Both the position numbers and the translations under genes were made by a program. A stretch of 64,000 bases of DNA from Neostapfia colusana. Its lineage: Eukaryota > Streptophyta > Magnoliopsida > Poales > Poaceae. The notes below the pieces were generated by a model. That model saw nothing but the letters and a program-made list of their open reading frames with translations. It did no database searches and was not told the DNA's origin. Location: positions 94,060,622-94,124,621 of the forward strand of contig JASWHV010000005.1 of assembly GCA_030760725.1 (NCBI GenBank), given 5' to 3'. This document shows positions 1 through 11,515 of the stretch, in pieces (the stretch's first letter is position 1; the number at the start of each line of letters is the position of its first letter).

Positions 1-720
1 CTCAGAAATGTTAAAATTTGTCGTTGAAGATCGACAACTGATATTGGGCCTGGTTCTTAATCCAATAATTCCGAGAGGGCTGCATCGTCCCGGCCGTGAT
101 CGACAGAGGCGCGTGGTCTCGCTTGCGGCAGCAACGACTTTCGAGCCGGAGAAACGCAAGTATACGGAATAACTCACTAATTCCCAACTTTTCTATCAAA
201 TTCGGAGGGGAAAACACGAGGAACTCACTTAGCGCAGGTTTTGTGGATCCTAAAAGCCTGGAAGATGATCAGCAACGGTGAAGGGCCGCGACCGACGGTG
301 AATTTGCTAGAAAAAAGGCGAATATACATAAAACACATGATCCTCTATTTCTTTTCCACTTAAAAATTAAGTATAGATCATAAGCAACTCACCTAGTATA
401 GTTTTATTGATCGAAAGGTTTGAAATTGCGTCGACTACAACGAAGAATGGCGTTGGTCGCCGGTGACTATCGTCGATGCGTTAGGACTACGATCCTCGAT
501 AAATTCTAGTAATAGTGGTGGGAAGTGGATGTGAGTGAGGGAGGGGAATTGGTGGTCTATTGGGAGTTTAAATAGGAGAGAAAAAGGCACTGGTTGGGGG
601 AGAACGAGCGCACGCGGTAGCATGCGGACGCGTGAGGGGCGCGAGCGAGCGGCGCGAGCAGCGGGCGCGACTGTGCGAGGCATGAGCGGTTTTCTTTTTT
701 TTTTCACGTGGGGTGTGACA
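1..720 (-). mobile_element. Partial LTR (element X), reversed
   Basis: The stretch ends at 720 with GGGGTGTGACA. Read on the minus strand this is TGTCACACCCC, a usual start of grass gypsy LTRs, so position 720 is taken as base 1 of a reversed LTR. The minus strand has a candidate TATA box (TATTTAAA, 567-574) about 150 bp inside. No long credible ORF is present. The element continues off the left edge, so its other end and TSD cannot be seen. It interrupts the LTR remnant that resumes at 721. It could be a solo LTR or the end of a full element. Confidence 0.6.
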
Positions 721-1279
721 CTGTAGTGGTAGAGCTAACTAAGTTTATTTTCCACATTGGGCATCACCACATCGGAGGAAAACGTTTCTTGTTTGAATGT
801 GGACTTCTGATGTGAGGGCTGCCTAAGGCACATGAAACTGTTGCTATAAAACTGAAAGTAAAGATCAGCATGTAGGCGTGTCTTTATTGCAAAGTTTTTT
901 TTTCCTACCTTACCAATACCTGCATATAGAGTTCCATGACTAGGGTTGTCGGTTAAGCCTTGCTGAGCCATCGTGCTCACGGTTGCAATATTTGAGCTGT
1001 GTGCAGGTGAGAGTTATGAGGAAGGGTCCCTGGATGAGGCGATGCCCCCGTCGGGGTACACGGCCGAGCTGGAGCCCTGCACGCCACCGTGATCTCCGGT
1101 TTGATGTTGCTAGTGTGTAACGCCCCGGGCTGGACAGCTACACTTTTGCTTAGTTAGTATGAGATAGTAGCAATAAAGAATACTTCTGCTGTATAATTAT
1201 GTTTTGTAAAAGACTTCCACTGTTTTTATATCAAATAAATGTTTGTATGTTGTTATTAATCTTTTCTTCTGTGCTGTTG
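721..1279 (+). mobile_element. LTR remnant Y, left part
   Basis: This is the 3' part of an LTR related to that of element A: its block around 750-835 resembles 4880-4945 (the 'cgttTCTTGTTTGA' block). It also has the U5-like tail with 'cttctgctgta' seen in A and E. It is broken at 1279 by insertion of element A. The last few bases continue at 49537 with TGTTGGGTGCCGCATCGC and stop at about 49607 (GGTCTCCACA). Its left part is cut off by element X. No gene is seen here. Confidence 0.7.
1275..1279. repeat. Target-site duplication of element A (TGTTG)
   Basis: TGTTG directly precedes the LTR start TGTAAAGG at 1280. The same five bases follow the last LTR base at 49537-49541, and the interrupted LTR remnant continues from there. 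Confidence 0.92.
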
Positions 1280-4200
1280 TGTAAAGGTCCCAAAAGCATG
1301 AATAAAAAGAAACTTGAGTTTGCCCAAATGTTGGTGTCATGTGTATGAAAAAGGGGGCAGGTTTAAACTTTTTTCCACATATGATAACACATGAGAGATT
1401 CTTCTAAACAAACTTAGGGTTAGTTGTATGATTGGACCCTAGGTGGATTAAACCCCCAGAATTGGAGTATTCAGATGCAAGTGAAAGGTTTAAAAATCAG
1501 AATTTGAACTAAATGTTCAACTTAAATTTCAAATGATGGAGGACACAATGGTAATTAGAACTGTTGTGTTCAAACTCTTGTTGCAGCAGCAAACACAAGA
1601 ATCAGATACGTATTTGAATTCCTTAGGTCCAAATTAGTGGGAAGGCAAAGTTTCATTAACTTTTGGAAGGGTTTGCTATCCATTTTTCCAAAAAGGACTT
1701 AAATGTGCAAAGAATTCAAATACACAATTGAATTTGGATGAAATTTGCTGAACTATCCAAATGCAGCTCAGTTTTCAACTCCAAACATTTGAATTGGTCA
1801 ATTGCCAAATTTTGGAGATCTTTTGAGGGATAAGGGGGCACTGACTGGTGGGACCCACATGTCATAGAGGCAGCAAAAACTTGCAGCTAAAGTCAGAGCA
1901 AAGTCTCTGTTTTATCTCTTCTCACCAGAGCAGGGCTGCCGCAGCGTGACACCGAGGGGCACCAGAAGCCACCTCCAGCTTGTTTCTCCTCACGCTGGCG
2001 AGCTACTCGTGCCTGCCTTCACTCCCAGCCGTGGTCAGCTGTGCCACAACACCAATAACCCTCTGCTCATTTGCTCTCACGCGCTATAGAACCTGGAGGC
2101 CACCGCTACTCCACCAATCGCCTAGAAGCTGGTTTCTCTAGCGTGCAAGCCTCGGCAAACCAGCAAAACAGCACCACGGGACTTCCCACGACCTCCTCGC
2201 ACCCTCCCCACGTGATCTAAGCCACAACTCCCCGAGAGCTTCGTGTGTTTCGCGGCGGCTGAAAGAAGCCGAGAGGAGGTGCTCTCGTGGAAAGCTCGGC
2301 AGAGAGCCTTTCATGGCCAAGCAAGAGTGCCCTTGGACGCGCGACGACTCCAAGCTGCTCACCTCCAAAGCTTGAGCCAAGTGATTGATCATCGCCGGAG
2401 TATTTCATGATTTTCTCACGGCCGGTGCAAAACCACCCTCGGGTATGAAATCTTCAAATTCCCGATTTCTATTTGCTTAGAGCCCACCAAATTGCACTCA
2501 CAGGAGCTAGACTTGACAGCGCCCAAGTTTGCTTCTCAACCCTAGCTTGAAAACGGTTGTAGCCGGCGTTATTGATGGTTTTCCAACGGCGACCGTAGAG
2601 GGGGCTGTCGGGTTCACGTGCAACCATGGTTATAGCCTTCCCCGAGCTTTTGTATGGCCATGTCGACCTCCCATGGGATCCACCGGTGCTGTAGAGCTCT
2701 CCCACCGAATCTTTGGTGGGCTAGAAGAGCCGGGAGACGTCGCCGAAATGGTACCGAGCCGCCGTACCGTCGCCGGCCGTGTTGGAGCCACTGCCAGTCG
2801 GGGAAAGTGCCTCCATCGTGTTCAGCATGTGGGTTTGGGCCCTAGCATCAAGGGAGAGCATGGAAGCTGGCCGGACGTTGAGGTTCGGTGTTTCTCCAGC
2901 GAGCCCGGCGGCGCGCGGGCACGGGAGCGAGAGGTAGACGACAATGGAGCCGGGCCTGCACGTCAGCCGCTCGGTGAACCGGTGTGGGATTTTCTGCTGC
3001 ACGGGATCATCTGTGACAGTGTGGGGAATAGTCCTGTGGCCCCGTGTGGTGTAGCCGAGGGGTTGACACGTGTTAGCCGGACCCGCTGTCAGAGATTTGA
3101 ACTTTCCCGGTTAATTTGAATTCCCGAATTTACCCAAAATTTATAACCTCATAACTTTTGCTAGGAAGCTCCAAATTTAGTGATTCAAATTGGGTTGGAT
3201 TAAGGTTGGAAAACTCTATCCAAATATGCAACCCAATTTGGATGAAAGTAAATATTTAATTTTGGAAAATTCTTTAAACTTTTCGCCAAAAGAATTTTAG
3301 AGGGAGTTTGGCTCATCATAAAATCATCAAATTTTTCCAGAATATTTTTAGGATGTTAGTAAACTGCTGTTAAAATTTCGGCTCATTTGGAGTTGATTTG
3401 ATTAGGGGAATTCAGATTTGAAGTTGCTGTGTTCAATTGGATACAGAAATATTTTCAGAGTATTTCCAAAACTTGGAAATTCAGTTTTGGGTAATTCTTA
3501 GCTCCAAAAATCCTAGGAAAATTCATGCCTATCCTATGAATTATAATTGAAATTATAGTTCACTTAGTTTGGCATGAACATGTGAGTTACTTCACAATTA
3601 ATTCTTTTTTCTTAATTACTTAGAGAAATATTCTGAACAAACCACTCAATGAAAAGTGCTAATTTTTGGTACAGATGACTTTCTTGTGACAATAAACTCA
3701 CATAGAATTTTCAGTTCCATTGGAGCTCTGGATCACCCTTATTCTGTTTAACCTCCTTAGGTGCTCAAAACATGAGTGGGGGAAATACTTAGCACTTGAT
3801 CGTGATGATTAACCCAAACCAAGACCTTAGCAACAGTGTCATTTTAAATTCTTAAACAGAGTCCACTTTTTAAACTTGTTATTAGAACTTGTAAGAAAAA
3901 TCTTTACAATTAAATCCATATGCATATTCATGACGTGTAGCATCTACGTGAAGAATTTGAAGTCATCGGAGTGGAGATCAAGGAAGGAGGAAAGCAAGTG
4001 ATCAAGCCTCAAGGGGTCTTCACTAACTGAACATCATATATATAAGTCCCCTGCAAAACAAAGGCAAGCCCCGGTTTGCATCAAAACTTAAAAGTTTCTA
4101 TTTGTATTCATATTATATTGTCTAGCATTTTGTTTATCGCATTAAGTCCTGATGGTATGAAACTCCAAATGCATGAACCTAAAAACCCTGGCGTATAATG

Positions 4201-5598
4201 TAGAATAGGTTGTCAATTGATTATAGCTACTGATCTCAAGTTAACAAAAGTGGATTAAAAGAGGCATAACTCGAGTAGGCAGTTTCCTACTCATGAACCG
4301 GCATTAAGGGGGATCAATCAGAAGAGTTGGGAATTGATCCTCATAGTTGGGAATGGAGACCGGGCAGTGGATGGAAGGCTCAAGGACGTGGTCCTGTGAA
4401 CCTAGTCTATGTCTAAGTCGATTAAGGCCCGTTCTCGGGTGCGGCCCTGTGGGACAAGTTTGAGTTGTGTACCGGATGCATACTGGCAATATGGGACCTA
4501 GGAAACCGATATAACATGTTAACCTGGGTGTTGAGGCATACCTCACCGTCTGATGCAGATGCTGAAAGGATATAGAAGTCGGCTCTACGAGGGTTTGCCG
4601 TAGTGATACTTAATCCCAGTCGGTGGGACTTGTTCGACATTTGGGTGTCGTGTGAAAGGTTGCCACTACGACGTCAGTGATGGTTTCTGTGTGCAACGTC
4701 GAATACGGACGTACGTGTTGTGTCAGCCGGGTGTTTTTGATTGCAATCACCGTCGCTCGCGGTAGTGAGCATACTTGTTCTCTGCGTCGTGATATAGTAA
4801 TAATCTGGGAAAAATTTAAAATGCTTTGTGAGTAATCCTCATAATGGAGATGAGGAAATGATCAACACCTTCACTAAATCTATTTTCCACCTTGGGCTAG
4901 TAGCATCGAGGCAAAGAGTTTCTTGTTTGATTGTGGAGTCTCGACGTTAATGGTGCAAGGTCTGTATGGGTCTAGGGTAGCTCACTAAAGTTACTTTCAC
5001 CTCGGGCAAGTGACATCAAGATGAAGCGTTTCTTGTTTGATTGTGGAGTCTCGATGTAAATTATGCGAGGGCTATAAAAGTTGCTTAAAACTTGAAGTAA
5101 GGACTTCCCTTTAGCTCAAGTTCATCCTTTGTGCAAACTTCTACACTCAGCCCTCTATTTTCAACATGTAGAGTTTCATGACTAGGGTGATGGTTAAGTC
5201 TTTCTGAGCTTCATGCTCACAGATACTGCATGAGTTGTTTTGCAGGTAATAATAATACGCTGAAAAGTACGGTTGTCCGATGAGACTTGGAACTCTCCGA
5301 GTGGTGATCTCATGGGAAACACGCCACTGCTATTGTGATCGTGTTGCTAGCGAGAAGGGTCTGCGGGCTGGACATCTTCTCTGTTGCTTAGCATAGACAT
5401 GAGACGTGAGTTGTATTAGTCTTCCGCTGTAGATTATTTTGAGAAGTATTTGTAAAATTCACATTTTGTAAGCTTCCACTTGATTTATGTAATATGATGC
5501 TTTATTATGTGTGCTGTTGGGTGCCGCATCGCACAACACCACCCAATGCGATTCCCGGGCGAGTGGCATGGCCCCGTGATCAGGTCTGGGCCCTCACA
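1280..5598 (+). repeat. 5' LTR of element A
   Basis: It starts TGTAAAGGTCCC and ends GGGCCCTCACA. Its counterpart is 29095-31800 plus 47927-49536. The AT-rich and GC-rich blocks match in order throughout, with scattered differences by eye. The short open frames inside (for example 2529-3119) are not conserved as protein. No gene is called in this 4.3 kb. Confidence 0.93.
4037..4046 (+). promoter_or_regulatory. Candidate TATA box in LTR A
   Basis: TATATATAAG precedes CCCCTGCAAAAC and is kept in the 3' LTR copy at 47986-47995. It is about 2.75 kb from the LTR start, which would make U3 long. This is only a candidate. Confidence 0.3.
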
Positions 5599-7325
5599 AC
5601 ATGGTTATTGGTAATAGCGCACGGAATAAGGATCGTATTACGACAAAAACCTAGGATACGGTGAGGAAACGGTATTAGGCCCACATAAGGACTATAGTAG
5701 TATAGTTACCTAAAGTGGCAGGACTAACATACTTGTTATAATTCTGAATTTTAATTATGTAACAACGCACCTACGCTCAGGTAAGCATGGTAAGGAACGC
5801 CACCGAAAGCGGTTCAATTTCGGTTAACTCTCCTGACGAGGAAAGTGGTTCAGGGATAGGTCTCACAGCTTGATGTGAGACGTCAATATGAAACTCTTAG
5901 ACTCTTCGTGTTCCTGAGTTCATATAAAAATCTGATCCCTAGCGTTCATTAGGCAAGTAAGTGGAGACCCCATGGTGTGGTCAGTAACGCGATAGTGTGT
6001 TCTTCTGGAAATAGCCTAGGAGGACATACGCAGCGCTTGCTATCGGCGCGCCCTGCAGGGCAGTAGGTGGTATCTGTTGGATTGATAAAATTCCCAACCG
6101 TGACGACCCGTTCGCGCTCTACTCGGGTTCCCTGTCGTGTGGTGTGAAAACACGACCATGTACCTTGAGACGTGACTTGACTCAAGGAGGCCCGTATGGA
6201 AATGATACGGGGCGTATGTTTTCAGTATGATATGGAACTGCCTGAAATGAGAAAAACCTATGTGTGCATCATCATTGAGTATTCTTCTGCAGGTACTAAC
6301 CACGTACGTATCCCGTATAGTACACGTGTGAGAGACCATTTAGTGCCACAATTGAGATGTATATACCGGTATGATCCGGTTAGGATTTTCCTTTTTGTGA
6401 GGAACGTAGTACCAACATTTTTCTTACGGTGCATCGACGCTGTACTAAACTTAATAACCTCTTCCCTATGAAGAAATGATTCATGAGCTAACTTTCAACT
6501 AAAAAATGGAAGTTTGAAACAAATATTAGTTACTGAACTTTTATTTTGAACTAAGATTCACATGAGAGAGTGTCTAGGTTTAAAAGATTTCAAAAACAGA
6601 GTGCTCTGTTTCTGGCAGGAATTCTTGCTGGATATTGACAGAGCATAACTCTGAGTAGCTTTAACTAATTAAGGTGTATGATACAGTTATGGAAATATTT
6701 TTAAGTGCTCTACAACTTCTTTGTAGACCTCCAGAGCAAAATCACACGTTAAGTTGGTGAAAAGTCCAGTTGAAGGCAAACTGTTCAGAACCAGGACAGC
6801 AGAAAAACCTCTCTGGACCTTTCTGTTTTTAAGCCATAACTTGCTGTAGAAAAATCCCTAAGGAGCCTGTGATACACCATTGGAAAGGTGATGAGATATG
6901 CAACATTGTTGTAGTTCAAAGTTGGTTCAGATTCATATTGTATCTGTGTATACAACAGTGATAAAGTCAGCCACATAAAAAGGAGATCTGGCAAATTTTA
7001 TCCAGAAATTCTGTCAACTTTGAGCAATCATAACTTTTAATCCAGAAGCGATATGGAGGCATTTGAATACTTGTTGGAAATATATTGAAGTTAACTTTAA
7101 CTTTGGTATTCAACTTGAGTTATGAAAGTGCTTTTAACTGGATCAAAATCGGGTTGTTTGAGGACCGGTCAATCTGCTTTTAAATCCTTGCTGTTAGTTG
7201 CATCAGTTTGCGTTTAAATCATTTTGCTTACATGTTAAGATTTCATTAACAGTGTTTCACTACTTTTTTCATGGAATAAATCAAGTGATAGTGTTGAACT
7301 GATAATGAACTCTTGCAATTGCAGA
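5599..7325 (+). other. Untranslated leader of element A
   Basis: This 1.7-kb stretch lies between the LTR and gag. The primer-binding site is damaged: where B has CTGGTATCAGAGC, A has ATGGTTATTGG, so about a dozen bases are lost. No long ORF is present. Several short inverted repeats are shared with leaders B and E: TCTCACAGCTTGATGTGAGA (5861-5880), the palindrome GCCCTGCAGGGC (6050-6061) and ACCGGTATGATCCGGT (6365-6380). The leader ends at a TGCAATTGCAG just before the gag ATG. Confidence 0.8.
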
Positions 7326-8550
7326 ATGGTGCGAACTCGTTCCATGGGTGAAGTGGGTGGTTCCAGTGGTGGTGGTGGTGATAACTCTCCACAGCGGGAG
7401 CAGCGAGCTCTGCAACCAGAGCCGCCACCAGGACCTTTCCCTATGGTCACAATGGCGGACATTCTGGCTGCCATGACGGGGGCAAGCAATGAGCGAACCG
7501 ACTTGCTCTGCACCCTGGTGATGAATACATCCCGTCAAGGGGGATGTTAAAATGAAGACTTGCGCCAACCTCTAATGGATTCTTATGTTGAGTTCTTGGT
7601 GACTCAACCACCGGTTTTCATTGAAGCTGAGGATCCTCTGGTGGCGGATAGCTGGATCCGTACCATTGAATCTATGTTCGGGTTGCTCCAATGCACCGAT
7701 CATCAGAAAGTCTTATACGCGGCGCAACAACTTCACGGGTCCGCCAATGCATGGTGGGCAAATTAACTCGCCTCCCTACCAGATGGACATCAATTTACAT
7801 GGACGGAATTCCGGAAGGCATTTCTTGCTTATCATGTCCCTTCTGGAATAATTCAGCAGAAACTCGAGGAGTTTCTGGTCTTAAAACATGGAGGGAGGGA
7901 TGCATACGAGCATTCGCGAGTGTTCAACAAACTGGCACAGTATGCGCCCGAACATGTGAACACTGAGGCCCAAAAGTGCGAATGGTTCTTCCGCAGCCTC
8001 AATCCCAAGTTAAAGGAAAGACTCGTCTTAGCTGATCGAAAGAACTTCAACGAATTGATGAGTGCTGCCATCATGGTTGAAGATGCTCAGCGAGAAGTTC
8101 AGGCTGAGAAAAGAAAGAACCGTATACCACCTGAGAGTAGCAGTATTGCTCCTCAGAAATACCGGGTGGTAGACAGTACCTTGAACTGTCAGCTGATGCA
8201 GCCGGCTCGAAGACTCCAACAATATTCGGGTTGTTCATCTCAATATGCTGAATTCGGACAGCTGCAACAACGGTATATGCAGCCACATTATTCTGTTCCT
8301 CAAGCTTTCTTGCCACAGCAAAATACAAGCAGTGTCCGTACGCAGAGTAACCTGGAACCAGCTGAGAAACCGTGCTTCACGTGCCGTTATTTGGGTCACA
8401 TCAGCAGGAAGTGTGCAGAGAGGATACGCCACAGAGGAATTACACCGGAGTTGGGTATAAATCAATCCCGTGCTCAGCTCCAAGGAACAGCACCAAAGTC
8501 CGGGTGCATTTATCATACAGCTCTAGAGGATGTGCCGGAAGGTGCACCTG
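7326..8550 (+). pseudogene. gag of element A, decayed
   Basis: Gag builds the virus-like particle and packages element RNA. The start is the ATG of MVRTRSMGEVGG, one base after a TTGCAG. A Gly-rich and Pro-rich N-terminus is followed by the retrotransposon gag core (VTQPPVFIEAEDPL, AAQQLHGSANAWW) and a CCHC zinc knuckle, C-F-T-C-x4-H-x4-C, at 8373-8414. The frame is constant, but in-frame stops lie at 7548-7550 and 7764-7766. The second replaces the Gln codon (CAA) seen in element E. No functional Gag could be made. Confidence 0.88.
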
Positions 8551-11515
8551 TGCTAGCGGGAATGTTCACCCTCAATGAACTACCCGTATTGATTTTATTT
8601 GACTCTGGAGCTACACACAATTTCATTAGCAGGTCATTTGTGTGCAAAGCTGAGCTCTCCACCTCTACACCGAATGATCACTACCTTGTCCGCTCACCCG
8701 GTGGAAATATAGCTGCTAATGAAGTGGTGATCAAAGCACCCTTGTGCTTAGGTGGAAAATTATACCCCACAACCCTCATTGTGTTAGAGGGGTAGAAGAT
8801 CGATGTGATCTTAGGAATGGCGTGGATGAACTACCACGGGGCTGTTCTTGACATCGGTCCACGGATGGTTAGGTTGGACTCTCCAATCTACGGCCTTCAA
8901 ACACTCATACTTGAAGCCGTGGATTCTAAAAATCCAGTTGTATACCAGTGTGACCATGAAACTGGAGGATATTCCGGTGGTCCGTGAGTACCCAGATGTG
9001 TTTCCCGACGATCTTCCAGGGATGCCGCCTGAAAGAGACGTGGTATTCAAGATCGAGTTAGCACCAGGAACCACACCGATATCTCAGAGGCCGTACAAAA
9101 TGTCTCCGAAACAATTAGCTGAACTGAAAGAGCAGCTAAAGGACTTAATGGACAAAGGGTTCATCCGGCCAAGCTCATCACCATGGGGCTGTTCAGCACT
9201 CTTTGTGAAGAAAAAGGATGAATCACTACGGTTATGGGTGGATTATCGGCCGCTGAATGCAGTGACGATCAAAAATAAATATCCACTGCAGCGGATTGAG
9301 ATATAATTTGATAAGTTGGTGGGTGCCAACGTATTCTCCAAGATGGACTTACGGTCCGGTTATCATCAGATAAAAATCAGAGAAGAGGATATACCGAAGA
9401 CGGCTTTCTCGACTAGATACGGGCTCTATGAGTATCTAGTCATATCTTTCGGGCTAACAAATGCACCCACACGTTTCATGTATCTCATGAATTCTGTATT
9501 CATGCCAGAGTTGGATCAGTTCATCATGGTTTTCATCGACGACATTCTCGTGTACTCCAAATCGGAGGAAGAGCACACCAAACATCTCCATATTGTGCTC
9601 CAAAGATAGCGAGAACATAAGCTGTATGCCAAATTCAGCAAGTGTGAATTCTGGATTAGCAAGGTACCATTCTTAGGCCACATTATTTCAGCGGTGGGTG
9701 TGGCCGTAGATGCAACCAAAATTGAGCATGTTTTGAAGCGGGAGTCTCCGACATCTGTTCATCAAATCCGCAGTTTTCTAGGACTAGCGGGCTACTATCG
9801 GAGATTTATTTCCAGCTTCTCAAAGGTGGCTAAACTAACGACAGAATTATTGAAGAAGAGCAGCAATTATGTATGGATGGAGTCCTGTGAAGAGGCATTT
9901 CAAACTTTGAAGAAACATCTCACAACGGCACCGGTTCTAGCCCAACCGGATACAACAAAATCATTCGATGTTTATTGTGATGCCTCAGGCATTGGACTTG
10001 GCTGCGTCTTAATGCAAGATAGATGTGTGATCGCGTATGGGTCTCGTCAACTCCACAACCACGAGCAGCACTACCCTACTCATGGCCTAGAACTCGCTGC
10101 GGTCGTGCTTGCGTTGAAAATGTGGAGGCACTACTTACTTGGGAATTTAGTGCACCTCTACACCGATCATAAGAGCCTGAAATATATATTCACTCAGAAG
10201 GATATCAATATGAGGCAGCAGAGATGGTTGGAATTAATCAAAGATTATGAGCTCGAGATCCACTACCATCCAGGCCAAGCTAACGTGGTGTCTGATGCAC
10301 TCAATCGTAAGTCCCACGTGAATAACTTGTCAGTTGTTCCGGGTGAGGATGAAGAACCAAGCTTGAGAGTAATTCCGCATGGGGCATTGTATAATCTTGC
10401 TCTAGTGCCTACCATTGGAGAGGATATTGTACGGGCTCATAAGAGAGATAAGGGAATGCGGAATATCCAAGCAATAATTAAGGAAGATAAAATGACTCAA
10501 GGAAGATAAAACGGCTCAAAAGGAAGATGATCAAGGTGTGTTATGGTTTAACAACCGTATCGTGGTACCCCGGAACATGAAGCTAAGGAAGAAAATCCTG
10601 GATGAAGCCCATATGTCCAAGTACTCAATACATCCAGGAAGCAATAAGATGTATCAAGACCTAAAAACAAAATTTTGGTGTACTCGGATGAAGCGAGAAA
10701 TTGCCAAGTATGTATCCGAGTGTGATACATGTCGGCGAGTCAAAGCTGATCATATTAAGAAAGAGGGAATGCTGCAACCATTAAGTATTCTGGCATGGAA
10801 GTGGGAGGACATCAGCATGGACTTTATTGTCGGACTGCCTCTCACATTCAAAAAGCATGACTCCATCTGGGTGATTGTTGATCGCTTAACAAAATCAGCC
10901 CACTTCATCCTAGTGAATACGAGATTTTCAACTAAGCAATATGCAGAGTTGTATCTCTCAAGAATTGTGTGCTTGCACGGAGTCCCCAAAACCATCATAT
11001 CCGATCGAGGTTCTATATTTGTTGCTCGTTTCTGAGAGCAACTACATGAATCTCTGGGAACGAAGTTATTTAGAAGCTCAGCATACCATCCTCAGACCGA
11101 CGGTCAAACAAAGAGGGTGAATCAGATTTTAGAAGATATGCTGAGAGCATGTGCCATAGATCATGGAAAGAATTGGGATGACCATTTGCCATCAGTGGAG
11201 TTCTCCTACAACAATGGTTACCAATCCAGCATTAAAATGGCACCATACGAAGTACTATATGGCAGGAAGTGCCGCACGCCACTCAATTGGTGTGAATCTG
11301 GCGAGAGGGTGATTTTCGGACTTGATCTTGTAAAAGATGCTGAAGAGAGGGTCCAGCTTATTCAAGCAAACCTCAAAGCCGCTCAATCTCGCCATAAGAG
11401 TTATGCGGACAAGCGACACCGACCCTTGTATTTTGAAGTCGGGGTCAAGGGAAAGCTAGCTCCTTGCTTTGTGAGTCCGTTCATTATTACAGAACGGTGT
11501 GGGCCGGTAGCCTAC
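8551..11515 (+). pseudogene. pol of element A, 5' part (protease, RT, RNase H, integrase), decayed
   Basis: In order: aspartic protease (LFDSGATHNFI, about 8596), reverse transcriptase (PSSSPWG, YRPLNAVTIKNKYPL, catalytic FIDDIL at 9530-9550), RNase H (YCDASGIGLG, YTDHKSL) and integrase (His/Cys zinc motif with CDTC near 10720; core D of SMDFIVGLP; SDRG). Stops lie at 8793-8795, 9304-9306, 9607-9609 and 11033-11035. The last replaces a Trp codon after ARF. Frame changes occur near 8950 and at about 10490-10530, where a short tandem duplication is seen. The coding sequence is cut at 11515 by element B and resumes at 28726. Confidence 0.9.
11511..11515. repeat. Target-site duplication of element B (CCTAC)
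   Basis: CCTAC lies directly before the LTR start TGTAAAAGCCC. It recurs at 28726-28730, directly after the LTR end GGTCCGCCACA. Element A's integrase frame (P-V-A-Y then R-L-E-L-P) continues across the two copies. Confidence 0.93.

Noticed and set aside
2529..3119. 196-codon open frame in LTR A, with a related 138-codon frame at 30567-30983
   Set aside because: The two LTR copies do not keep the same frame or length, and there is no domain. A chance open frame in GC-rich LTR sequence.
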